14,638 bases of DNA from Helicobacteraceae bacterium. Its GTDB lineage: Bacteria; Campylobacterota; Campylobacteria; Campylobacterales; SZUA-545. The stretch lies in contig JAISRI010000151.1 of NCBI GenBank assembly GCA_031273735.1, positions 1-14,638 on the forward strand, given 5' to 3'. The notes below the pieces were generated by a model, which saw nothing but the letters and a program-made list of their open reading frames with translations, was not told where the DNA came from and did not search any database. Positions 7,400-14,638 of this stretch are shown here, in pieces. The stretch's first letter is position 1; each line of letters opens with the position of its first letter. The position numbers and the translations under genes are program-made.

Positions 7400-9498
7400 A
7401 AAAACTTAGCGTCGCCTTTTTATGGCATATGCACCAGCCTTGGTATAGGGACGAGCGAAGCGGCGAGTTTCTTATGCCTTGGGTTTTCTTGCACGCGATC
7501 AAAGACTACGCCGATGTGCTTTGGATTCAAAGCCACTATCCGCGAGTGCGCGCCACTTACAATCTTGTGCCGTCGTTAATGACCCAGCTGGAGTATTACG
7601 CAAAAGAGGGCTGGAAGCAGGATCGGTTTTTATCTCTACTTGGCAAGGAGAGCGCTCTGTTAAACGAAGAGGAGAGAGCCGATCTGTTAGATAAAGGTTT
7701 TTTCGCCAATCAGCGCACGATGATCCCCTCGCTTTGGCGTTATAGCGAACTGCACCAAAAACGCGCCCGCTTTCGCTCCGCAAACGAGGCGATCCGCCAT
7801 TTTGACGACGAGGAGCTAACGGAGCTTAGCGTTTTATTTTTGTTAAGCTGGTGCGGCGTTATGTTAAAGCGGACGAACGCGCTAGTGAAAAGTCTGATCG
7901 CTAAAGGTTCAGGTTTTAGCCAGCTAGAAAAAATCGAGCTTTTGGAGACGCTGATAACCTTTTGCGCTCAGATTCCGCATTTTTATAAAACTATGCAGGA
8001 GGAAGATAGAATCGCCGTCTTTACTACGCCGTTTTATCACCCGATTTTGCCGCTTCTTTTGGATATGAACGCGGCTAAAGCGAGCGATTCTAATATCGCC
8101 GCGCCCAATAAGTGGAGCGATTTTAGCGAGGACGCTCAACTGCACGTAAAAAGCGCGATCGAGTGGTACGAGTCGGTTTTTGGCGTTAAACCGCAAGGGT
8201 TTTGGCCTGCCGAAGGATCGGTAAGCGTTCAGGCGTTGGAGCTTTTAGCCAAAAATGGCGTTAAGTTTGCCTGCACCGACGAGGACGTGCTTTTTAAGAG
8301 CCTGCCAAGCCCGCGCTATCGTATCGATCTCTACAAGCGTTATTTGCTGAAAACCGACGGCGGCGAGATCGGATTGCTCTTTAGGGATAAAGCCTTAAGC
8401 GATCTTATCGGCTTTAACTACTCCAGTATGGAGGCTCAAGCCGCCGCGGACGACTTTATGGCAAAACTCAAAGGGATATACGATTCCGTCGATTTCAACG
8501 CGATCGTTCCCGTCTTTTTAGACGGCGAAAACGCGTGGGAGTTTTACGAAAACAACGCCTTTGATTTTTTCAACGCGCTTTACGATCGCCTTAACAAAGC
8601 CGAGTGGTGCCGCGCCGTTACAATTCCCGAAGCCTACGCTTTGGAAGAATCGCCGCAGATCGAGTTGCAATCGCTTCAGCCCGGCAGTTGGATTTACGGA
8701 TCGTTTAGCACGTGGATGGGGCATAGCGAGAAAAATCGCGCTTGGGAGGAGCTGGCGCAAACCCGCGAAATAGCGCGCCAGTATTTTGATAAGATCGACG
8801 CTAAAACGCAAACGGCGATTCTTAAAGAGCTGATGATTGCCGAAGGATCGGATTGGTTCTGGTGGTATGGCGACGATCACTACACGCCGCTTGCCGCCGA
8901 GTTCGACGAGATTTTTAGAAGCCATCTGATTCAGGTTTATCGGCTTTTGGGATTAAAACCTCGCCCTTCGCTTAACGAACCGATCAAGCGCGTGGAGATC
9001 GTAGCCGATCAGATTGCGCAGAGCGCTTCGATTTCCCCAAAGATCGACGGGCAAAAGAGCAGTTATTACGAATGGGTAGGCGCGGGCAAACTCGATCTTA
9101 GCCGCGCGTTTTCGGCTATGGATAGCTCTTTGGCGCTATTCAAAACGCTCTATTTCGGCACGGACGGGCGCTACTACTATTTTATGTTAAGCGGCAACGT
9201 GGAACCTATCAAAGCGGGCGGTTACGAGCTTTCGATCGAAACGCAAGGCGCGTTCGTTTATGACCGCCGTATTCGTTTAAGCGGCGAGATTTTCCGCGCT
9301 CCGCTTCAAAGCGACGGAATCAAAGTCGCCTTCAGCGACAATTTGGAGATCGCGATCTACGCGCCGCTTACAAAACCTGAGGAGCGTTTAGAGGTCGCGT
9401 TTTTGCTCTGCAAACAAGATACGCTAATTCAGCGCGTCCCGCTTTATAATACGCTTACGCTTGGCGCTCCAAACTTTGATGCGGCGTGGTATATCTGA
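7396..9498 (+). CDS. GH57 glycoside hydrolase, amylase/amylopullulanase type
   Basis: A 700-aa cytosolic (no signal peptide) glycoside hydrolase of family 57, expected to act on alpha-1,4 (possibly also alpha-1,6) glucan bonds by a retaining mechanism. The N-terminal barrel opens with FLWHMHQPWY (8-17). The proposed nucleophile Glu273 lies in GFWPAEGSVS (268-277) and the acid/base Asp376 in FLDGENAWE (374-382), the same motif pattern as GH57 amylopullulanases. A further WFWWYGDDH segment (about 492-500) is typical of this branch. From about residue 530 to the end is a beta-rich domain (YYEWVGAG, FGTDGRYYYF) that may bind glucan. The GTG start overlaps the previous stop by 4 nt, and its own TGA overlaps the next ATG. 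Exact specificity (amylase, pullulanase or exo-acting) cannot be read from sequence alone. Confidence 0.87.
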   Translation: MKKLSVAFLWHMHQPWYRDERSGEFLMPWVFLHAIKDYADVLWIQSHYPRVRATYNLVPSLMTQLEYYAKEGWKQDRFLSLLGKESALLNEEERADLLDKGFFANQRTMIPSLWRYSELHQKRARFRSANEAIRHFDDEELTELSVLFLLSWCGVMLKRTNALVKSLIAKGSGFSQLEKIELLETLITFCAQIPHFYKTMQEEDRIAVFTTPFYHPILPLLLDMNAAKASDSNIAAPNKWSDFSEDAQLHVKSAIEWYESVFGVKPQGFWPAEGSVSVQALELLAKNGVKFACTDEDVLFKSLPSPRYRIDLYKRYLLKTDGGEIGLLFRDKALSDLIGFNYSSMEAQAAADDFMAKLKGIYDSVDFNAIVPVFLDGENAWEFYENNAFDFFNALYDRLNKAEWCRAVTIPEAYALEESPQIELQSLQPGSWIYGSFSTWMGHSEKNRAWEELAQTREIARQYFDKIDAKTQTAILKELMIAEGSDWFWWYGDDHYTPLAAEFDEIFRSHLIQVYRLLGLKPRPSLNEPIKRVEIVADQIAQSASISPKIDGQKSSYYEWVGAGKLDLSRAFSAMDSSLALFKTLYFGTDGRYYYFMLSGNVEPIKAGGYELSIETQGAFVYDRRIRLSGEIFRAPLQSDGIKVAFSDNLEIAIYAPLTKPEERLEVAFLLCKQDTLIQRVPLYNTLTLGAPNFDAAWYI

Positions 9499-11459
9499 TG
9501 AACAAAACCTCTTTTTTATTGGGCGTTCATTCTCATCAGCCGATCGACAACTTTGATCATGTCGTGTTGGAAGCGATCGCCAAATCTTACCGCCCGTTTT
9601 TTGCGACGCTAAACGAGTTTCCTAACTTTAAGTTTAGCGCGCACTTTAGCGGCTGGCTTTTGGAGTTTATTCAAAAGCGCGACGACGAGCTTTTTTCGTT
9701 AATGCGCAATATGAGCGAGCGCGGACAGATCGAGTGGTTTGGCGGCGGTTTTTACGAACCGATCCTAGCTTCGATCCCTTCCTACGATCGCAAAGCGCAG
9801 ATCGATAAACTAAGCGATTTTTTAGAAAAAAACTTTGGACAAAGACCAAGCGGACTGTGGCTAACCGAGCGGGTATGGGACGCTTCGATCGTGGGCGATC
9901 TTGTCGATTGCGGTATGCAATACGCGATTATCGACGACTATCATCTGCTATGCGCGGGCGTTGGCAAAGAGGCGCTAAACGGCTGGTATCTTACGGAAAA
10001 CGGCGGCAAAACGATCGGCTTATTTCCGATCAGCCAACCGCTTCGCTATCAAGCGCCCTTTTGGGAATATCGGGTCGTCGCGGATAATATCGCCAAGCTC
10101 GGCGGCGCGGCTATTCTTTTTGACGACGGCGAAAAGTTTGGATCGTGGCCTGGCACTTACGAGTGGGTTTATGAAAAAAAATGGTTAGAAAACTTCCTTG
10201 AGGCGGTTTTGGCAAACGAGTCGATCGTAACGGCAAGCTATAAAGATTACAAAGACCAAAACGCCCCGTTAGGATTGGTATATCCGCCCGAAGTTTCTTA
10301 CGCCGAGATGGGCGAATGGAGCTTAAACGCCGTCGACGCGATCCGCCTTGAAAGCGTTAAAAATCGCTTAAGCGAGGAGGAGCGCATATTTGTTCGCGGC
10401 GCGACGTGGAAAAACTTTCTCGTTAAATACGAAGAGAGCGCGAGAATACACCGCAGAGCGCTAGCGCTGTCCAAACAAAACCCGCGAAATAACGCCGAGT
10501 TTCAAGAGGCGCTTTTGAAAGCGCAGTGCAACGACTGCCTTTGGCACGGCATATTCGGCGGCTTATATCTGCCAAGTTTGCGCGATACGGCGTGGCGTTA
10601 TCTTATCGCCGCCGAAAACGCGCTAAATCCGAAAAACGGCTTTTATTACGAGGATTGGAATCTTGACGGCTATTTGGAAGCAAGAATAGTAAACGACTCG
10701 TTTATCGCCGATTTCGAGCCAAAAGGCGCGGCGCTAACGGGGCTTTATATGCGATCGCCCAAGTTTAATTTATTGAATACGCTAACGCGCCGAAAAGAAG
10801 CCTATCACGACAAAATCAAAACAAAAAACGCGGACGAAAGCGCCGACGACGGGATCAAAACGATACATAACGAATCAAACCTTTGCGCCGACGAAAAGGC
10901 GTTAAGGCATCTCGTAGCCGATCGTTACGTTCGCGGCGGTTTTATCGATCATTTAATCGACGGCGAATTTGATTTAGAAGGTTTCTTTTCGCAACGCTTT
11001 AGCGAGATTGAAACGCTCGCCAACGTCGTCTATAAAACCGAAAGCGCCAAAGAGGAGGCAAGGTTTTCGACGAACCTCGTTCAAAAGAGCTATAAGATCG
11101 ACAAAAACGCGATTAGATCGATCGTTACGATCCAATCGGGCGGGCGTTACGCGCAAGAGCATAATTTTCACTTTGCCGATCTATCGCAAGTTACGATCGA
11201 CGGCAGAAGCGCGATCGAGGAGAGCATTTTTGCGGCGGCGAAAAAGTTGGAGCTGTTCGATCCTTACCTAAGGACGACGATCGCGCTAAAAGCCGATCGC
11301 TCTTTCTTGGCGTTTTCGCACCCGCTATACACGGTAAGCCAAAGCGAAAGCGGCGTCGATCTGACCTGCCAAGGCGTTGCGATCGCCCTAGACTTTGGCG
11401 CGATCGAGGCTAAAACGGCGATTGCGGTTACGTTAGAAATCACAGAGGAACGACAATGA
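9498..11459 (+). CDS. GH57 4-alpha-glucanotransferase
   Basis: A 653-aa cytosolic enzyme that would move maltooligosaccharide segments between alpha-1,4-glucans, making chains suited for phosphorylase or branching enzyme. It matches the archaeal (Thermococcus-type) GH57 4-alpha-glucanotransferases in length (about 655 aa) and motifs: LLGVHSHQPIDNFD (7-20), nucleophile motif GLWLTERVWD with Glu124 (119-128), and acid/base motif LFDDGEKFGSWPGT (207-220), which is diagnostic for this subfamily. The C-terminal half (about 300-653) fits its alpha-helical and beta-sandwich domains. The start is taken at the ATG in the TGATG stop/start overlap rather than at the GTG 12 nt upstream (9486), because the protein motif begins right after it. 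No clear ribosome-binding site is seen, so translation is probably coupled. Confidence 0.93.
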   Translation: MNKTSFLLGVHSHQPIDNFDHVVLEAIAKSYRPFFATLNEFPNFKFSAHFSGWLLEFIQKRDDELFSLMRNMSERGQIEWFGGGFYEPILASIPSYDRKAQIDKLSDFLEKNFGQRPSGLWLTERVWDASIVGDLVDCGMQYAIIDDYHLLCAGVGKEALNGWYLTENGGKTIGLFPISQPLRYQAPFWEYRVVADNIAKLGGAAILFDDGEKFGSWPGTYEWVYEKKWLENFLEAVLANESIVTASYKDYKDQNAPLGLVYPPEVSYAEMGEWSLNAVDAIRLESVKNRLSEEERIFVRGATWKNFLVKYEESARIHRRALALSKQNPRNNAEFQEALLKAQCNDCLWHGIFGGLYLPSLRDTAWRYLIAAENALNPKNGFYYEDWNLDGYLEARIVNDSFIADFEPKGAALTGLYMRSPKFNLLNTLTRRKEAYHDKIKTKNADESADDGIKTIHNESNLCADEKALRHLVADRYVRGGFIDHLIDGEFDLEGFFSQRFSEIETLANVVYKTESAKEEARFSTNLVQKSYKIDKNAIRSIVTIQSGGRYAQEHNFHFADLSQVTIDGRSAIEESIFAAAKKLELFDPYLRTTIALKADRSFLAFSHPLYTVSQSESGVDLTCQGVAIALDFGAIEAKTAIAVTLEITEERQ

Positions 11460-12472
11460 ACGAATTTCGCTATCAGCCGCTTTACGACGAATGGGTGGTT
11501 ATCGCGTCCAACCGCGCCCGCAGACCCGCAAACGAACAGGTTGTCGCGCCGCAATCGGAACTAAACGACCCGTTTTTGACGGGAAGCGAAACCAAAACTC
11601 CGCCCGAAATCTACGCGATCCGCGAAAGTCCGTCAATCGCGGCGAGTTGGAAGACAAGGGTATTTCCTAATAAGTTTCCGCTTTTGGCGCTAGAAACGCC
11701 GCCGGTATATTCGATGAGCGGCGTATATTCGGCTATCGGCGGTTTTGGCGCGCACGAAATGGTAATCGACCAACAAAAGCCAAATAAACATTTTTGCCTT
11801 TTCAAAGCGGAGGAGTTTCGCGATCTTATGCAAACCTTTCGCGATCGTTTCGCGGCGCTTTATCAGGATCAGCGAATCTCTTCCGTAACGGCGTTTAAAA
11901 ATCAGGGATTAAAGGCGGGCAACGCGATCGCGCATAGCCATTCGCAGATCGTCGCGCTACCGTTTATCGCGCCGCGTCTTGCCAAGCAGATCGAAACCTC
12001 GCGCGATCACTATTTGCGAACGGGCAGATGTTTATTATGCGATCAGATCGCAAGCGAAGAGGACGAAAAGATTCGCGTCTTGACGCGCAATCGATACTTT
12101 GTCGCGTTCGCCCCCTACGCGCCTCGCTACGAGTTTGAAACGTGGATCGCGCCGATCGTGCATAATAGCGCCTTTACGCAGCTAACCAAAGACGCGCTAA
12201 ACGATCTGGGCGAGATGTTGGAATGGTGCGCGAGCAGGCTTGGAGTCGCGCTGGAAAGTCCCGATATAAACCTCTTACTTTTCACCGATCCGCCAAAGCG
12301 CAATCATCGCCAAGCGGATTATTTTCACCATATCGATCGTTTCTTTCATTGGCATATAGAGCTTCTGCCAAGAACGAGAGCGTTGGACGGCTTTGAGCTT
12401 GGTAGCGGCTGTTACGTCAATCCGATACCGCCGGAAACCTATTCGGCGTATTTGAAAGATATAAACATTTAA
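11456..12472 (+). CDS. galT: GalT-family galactose/hexose-1-phosphate uridylyltransferase
   Basis: A 338-aa HIT-superfamily nucleotidyltransferase. Classical GalT swaps UMP between UDP-glucose and galactose-1-phosphate through a uridylyl-histidine. Family landmarks: RYQPLYDEWVVIASNRARRP (5-24), TPPEIYAI (48-55), RVFPNKFP (68-75), GAHEMVID (98-105), the nucleophile motif HSHSQ (160-164), ETWIAP (228-233) and HWHIELLPR (298-306). The N-terminal zinc motif CPxCPGNE reads DPFLTGSE here (38-45), so both Cys are missing; a second CxxC (CLLC, 192-195) remains. In this operon it may work on glucose-1-phosphate, making or breaking UDP- or ADP-glucose, rather than in galactose use, since no galK or galE is near (inference). 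It starts in an ATGA overlap, with AGAGGA (11444-11449) upstream. Confidence 0.88.
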   Translation: MNEFRYQPLYDEWVVIASNRARRPANEQVVAPQSELNDPFLTGSETKTPPEIYAIRESPSIAASWKTRVFPNKFPLLALETPPVYSMSGVYSAIGGFGAHEMVIDQQKPNKHFCLFKAEEFRDLMQTFRDRFAALYQDQRISSVTAFKNQGLKAGNAIAHSHSQIVALPFIAPRLAKQIETSRDHYLRTGRCLLCDQIASEEDEKIRVLTRNRYFVAFAPYAPRYEFETWIAPIVHNSAFTQLTKDALNDLGEMLEWCASRLGVALESPDINLLLFTDPPKRNHRQADYFHHIDRFFHWHIELLPRTRALDGFELGSGCYVNPIPPETYSAYLKDINI

Positions 12473-12485
12473 GAAAGGAAATCCA

Positions 12486-13145
12486 ATGAGCGAACAAGAT
12501 AACCCGCTAATTAGAGTCGATAAAGACGCGGTTTCAAGCGGCGGCGATCAAAGCGTCGCGCCAAAAAAGAGCGATATAATCGATATAGCCGAGCGCTACG
12601 ACGAAAATAAATTCGTTTTATTACCCGTCAATAATGCAACGCAACATTTTTATTGGGAGATCGCCGACGAAACGCTGGAGCGCAAAATAGTAAACCGCGA
12701 AAAGGATATTTGTCTGATCTTTCGCCTCTACTATATCGTTAATGGCAGGCGTCAAGAGGTAGAAAGCGTTTATAGTCATTCGCCCAAAGGCAACTATTAC
12801 GCCTATCATACGCCCAATATGCTTGAGATGGAAGCGGAGATGTTTGTCGCCGACGCGGACGGCGAATATAAACTGCTCACCTCTAATCGCATAACGACCC
12901 CTTCTAACGGAACGCACTCTAGCCCTTGGGAGATATGGATGACCAAAGACGGAACGCGGCAGAAGTTAGAATCCCGCGAAAGCGATACGGCTCCAGACGC
13001 GCTGACCAATCCGTCTAGCTTGGATATTGTCGTACGCGAGGAGCGGCTTAAAGCGCGAATTGGCGATATGGCTATGAATCTTCCATCTAGCCTTAATTCC
13101 AGCGAAACGCTGTCGAGTTGGCGCTCGTCCGCAAAGGAAGGTTAA
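12486..13145 (+). CDS. DUF4912 domain protein, possible glucan-binding partner
   Basis: A 219-aa soluble protein with one recognisable domain at about 40-150 that fits DUF4912: LLPVNNATQHFYWEIAD (45-61), a central strand LIFRLYYIV (77-85), a YYAYHTP turn (104-110), then the DGEYKLLTSNRITTPS segment (125-140). This domain looks beta-sandwich-like and in other bacteria often sits next to GH57 branching enzymes (family knowledge, from memory). The N-terminal 35 residues and the Ser-rich tail (about 195-219) look disordered. No signal peptide. AAAGGA upstream supports the ATG. It is 13 nt after galT, and its TAA is directly followed by the ATG of the branching enzyme, suggesting that the two act together. 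Biochemical function unknown. Confidence 0.8.
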   Translation: MSEQDNPLIRVDKDAVSSGGDQSVAPKKSDIIDIAERYDENKFVLLPVNNATQHFYWEIADETLERKIVNREKDICLIFRLYYIVNGRRQEVESVYSHSPKGNYYAYHTPNMLEMEAEMFVADADGEYKLLTSNRITTPSNGTHSSPWEIWMTKDGTRQKLESRESDTAPDALTNPSSLDIVVREERLKARIGDMAMNLPSSLNSSETLSSWRSSAKEG

Positions 13146-14638
13146 ATGAAAGGTTATTTTTCGCTGGCGCTTCACTCGCATTTGCCGTTTGTGAAACACC
13201 CTGAACACGAATATTTTTTAGAGGAACATTGGCTATTCGAGGCAATTATAGAGAGCTATCTGCCGCTTTTGATCAACCTTGAACGTTTAAGAAACGAAGG
13301 GATAAAAACTAGAATAACCATATCGCTAACGCCGACTTTGTGCGAAATGCTCGCCGATTTTCGCTTGCAGGATAAGTTTTACGCGCATTTAAACCGACTG
13401 ATCGAGTTAAGCCATAAAGAGAGCAAAAGACTTGAAAACGATCCCGTTTATAAAGAGGTTTCGCTATTTTATCTCAACCGCTTGGAAACTATTCGCGATT
13501 TTCTGACGAACGATCTAGGCGGATCGGTTTTAAACGGCTATAGACGTTTTATGAAAGCCGGAATGATAGAGATTATTACCTGCGGCGCGACTCACGGATT
13601 TTTGCCTCTCTTAAGCGTCAATGAGCAAGCCGTACGCGTTCAGATTCGCGTCGCCGTCGCCACGCACGAAAAACATTTCGGCGTTAGACCAAAAGGGATA
13701 TGGCTACCCGAATGCGCCTATTACGAAGGGGTAGATAAACTTCTCGCCGAAGAGCAAATCGAGTTTTTCTTTTTGGAGTCGCACGGGTTAATCTACGGGC
13801 GACCGACTCCGCGTTTTGGACTTTACGCGCCCGTATTTACGCCAAACGGCGTGGCGGCGTTCGGACGCGATCCCGAAAGCTCCCGCCAAGTGTGGAGCAG
13901 TATAAGCGGCTATCCGGGCGATCCAAATTACCGAGACTTCTACCGCGATATAGGCTACGATCTCGATCACGAATATATCAAGCCATATATCTGTCCCGAC
14001 GGAACGCGCGTTTTTACGGGATTGAAATATCATCGCATCACGGGCGGGGGAGATTATAAGGAGGTCTATAACCCGCAAAATGCCTCCGCGAAAGCAAAAG
14101 AACACGCCGAAAATTTCCATTTCAATCGCGTAAAGCAGATCGAACATCTCTCTTCGTTTATGGATCGTCCGCCGATTATCGTTTCGCCTTACGACGCGGA
14201 GTTATTTGGGCATTGGTGGTTCGAGGGACCCGATTTTATCTATCATCTATTCAAGACGATCGAGGCGAACGACGATATAGAGCCAATCACGCCTAAAGAG
14301 TATCTCGATATTTACCCGACCAATCAGATGATCCACCCCAGTCCGTCGAGTTGGGGCAAAGACGGCTATTTCGACGTGTGGATCAATCCGCAAAACGACT
14401 GGATTTATCGCCATTTGCACAATATGGCTGATTTAATGCAAAATCTCGCGCGGCGCTTCGAGGGCGAAACAAGCCCGCTAATCGCTCGTCTATTAGATCA
14501 GATGAACCGCGAATTACTGCTTGCGCAAGCGAGCGATTGGGCATTTTTAATCACGGCTGGCACGGCTGTGGAATACGCCGAAAAACGCACCAAAACGCAC
14601 ATTTCAAACTTTTTGAAATTAAGCGCGATGATCGACTC
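13146..14638 (+). CDS. GH57 1,4-alpha-glucan branching enzyme (partial, cut by window edge)
   Basis: 497 codons are present with no stop before the window edge; full family members are about 520-560 aa, so only a short C-terminal part is missing. It would form alpha-1,6 branches in glycogen in the cytosol. Motifs match GH57 branching enzymes: ALHSHLPFVKHPE (8-20), GATHGFLPLL (147-156), nucleophile motif GIWLPECAYY with Glu189 (184-193), and acid/base motif SPYDAELFGHWW with Asp350 (347-358). The helical domain carries the SSWG and VWINPQNDWIY tryptophan segments (401-421), which in characterised enzymes line the acceptor cleft, and ASDWAFLI (462-469). The ATG follows the preceding TAA with no gap. 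The ribosome-binding site would be AAAGGAAGG just inside the previous gene. Confidence 0.95.
   Translation, partial: MKGYFSLALHSHLPFVKHPEHEYFLEEHWLFEAIIESYLPLLINLERLRNEGIKTRITISLTPTLCEMLADFRLQDKFYAHLNRLIELSHKESKRLENDPVYKEVSLFYLNRLETIRDFLTNDLGGSVLNGYRRFMKAGMIEIITCGATHGFLPLLSVNEQAVRVQIRVAVATHEKHFGVRPKGIWLPECAYYEGVDKLLAEEQIEFFFLESHGLIYGRPTPRFGLYAPVFTPNGVAAFGRDPESSRQVWSSISGYPGDPNYRDFYRDIGYDLDHEYIKPYICPDGTRVFTGLKYHRITGGGDYKEVYNPQNASAKAKEHAENFHFNRVKQIEHLSSFMDRPPIIVSPYDAELFGHWWFEGPDFIYHLFKTIEANDDIEPITPKEYLDIYPTNQMIHPSPSSWGKDGYFDVWINPQNDWIYRHLHNMADLMQNLARRFEGETSPLIARLLDQMNRELLLAQASDWAFLITAGTAVEYAEKRTKTHISNFLKLSAMID

Noticed and set aside
8518..8925. Minus-strand open frame of 135 codons inside the GH57 amylase-type gene
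   Set aside because: It is antisense to the conserved DGENAWE region; no support beyond being open.
9486..9497. Upstream GTG as start of the 4-alpha-glucanotransferase
   Set aside because: The ATG at 9498 gives the expected family N-terminus and a TGATG coupled junction; the extra four residues match nothing.
13788..14147. Minus-strand open frame of 119 codons near the right end
   Set aside because: It is antisense to the branching-enzyme gene, whose plus-strand reading shows uninterrupted GH57 motifs to the window edge.
1..14638. CRISPR arrays, tRNA or rRNA genes, insertion sequences, phage genes
   Set aside because: No direct-repeat arrays, transposase or integrase reading frames, or tRNA-like cloverleaf sequences were seen; intergenic space is small.

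Overview
The window looks like chromosomal DNA of a Gram-negative bacterium, most likely a Campylobacterota (epsilonproteobacterial) relative. The evidence is indirect: a typical 220-aa Ung, an MCP-type chemoreceptor of the usual epsilonproteobacterial build, AT-rich intergenic spacers with TATAAT boxes but weak -35 elements, and a GH57-based glucan gene set of a kind I associate with some environmental members of that phylum. The lineage is inferred from protein character only. Codon use is GC-leaning and very rich in CGATCG.

Layout: (1) 5-667, minus strand, uracil-DNA glycosylase ung. (2) 668-837, divergent promoter spacer. (3) 838-2499, plus strand, a membrane methyl-accepting chemotaxis protein, closed by a 30-bp perfect palindrome that should act as terminator (2508-2537). 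(4) 2538-2851, an intergenic stretch with a short start-less coding-like remnant, two TATAAT boxes and a possible leader hairpin. (5) 2852-14638, one long plus-strand operon of eight genes with gaps of 0 to 22 nt or 1 to 4 nt overlaps: an unrecognised 114-aa protein, a short GT35 alpha-glucan phosphorylase-like protein, a fused sugar-1-phosphate nucleotidyltransferase/phosphohexomutase-like protein, a GH57 amylase-type enzyme, a GH57 4-alpha-glucanotransferase, a GalT-family nucleotidyltransferase, a DUF4912-type protein, and a GH57 branching enzyme that runs off the right edge.

Together the operon reads as a cytosolic glycogen (alpha-1,4/1,6-glucan) metabolism unit built on GH57 rather than GH13 enzymes. 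The branching enzyme, glucanotransferase and amylase-type enzyme would shape and trim the polymer, the phosphorylase-like protein would handle chain ends, and the two nucleotidyl/uridylyl-transferase-type proteins would connect glucose-1-phosphate with nucleotide sugars. No glycogen synthase (glgA) or classical glgC is in the window; glgA may lie just past the right edge.

The most notable points are residue-level oddities in otherwise well-preserved enzymes. The phosphorylase-like protein has Thr where the PLP-binding Lys is expected. The mutase-like domain of the fused protein has lost all three metal-binding Asp. The GalT-like protein lacks the N-terminal zinc CxxC. These suggest that some members of this operon do not perform the reaction their family name implies.
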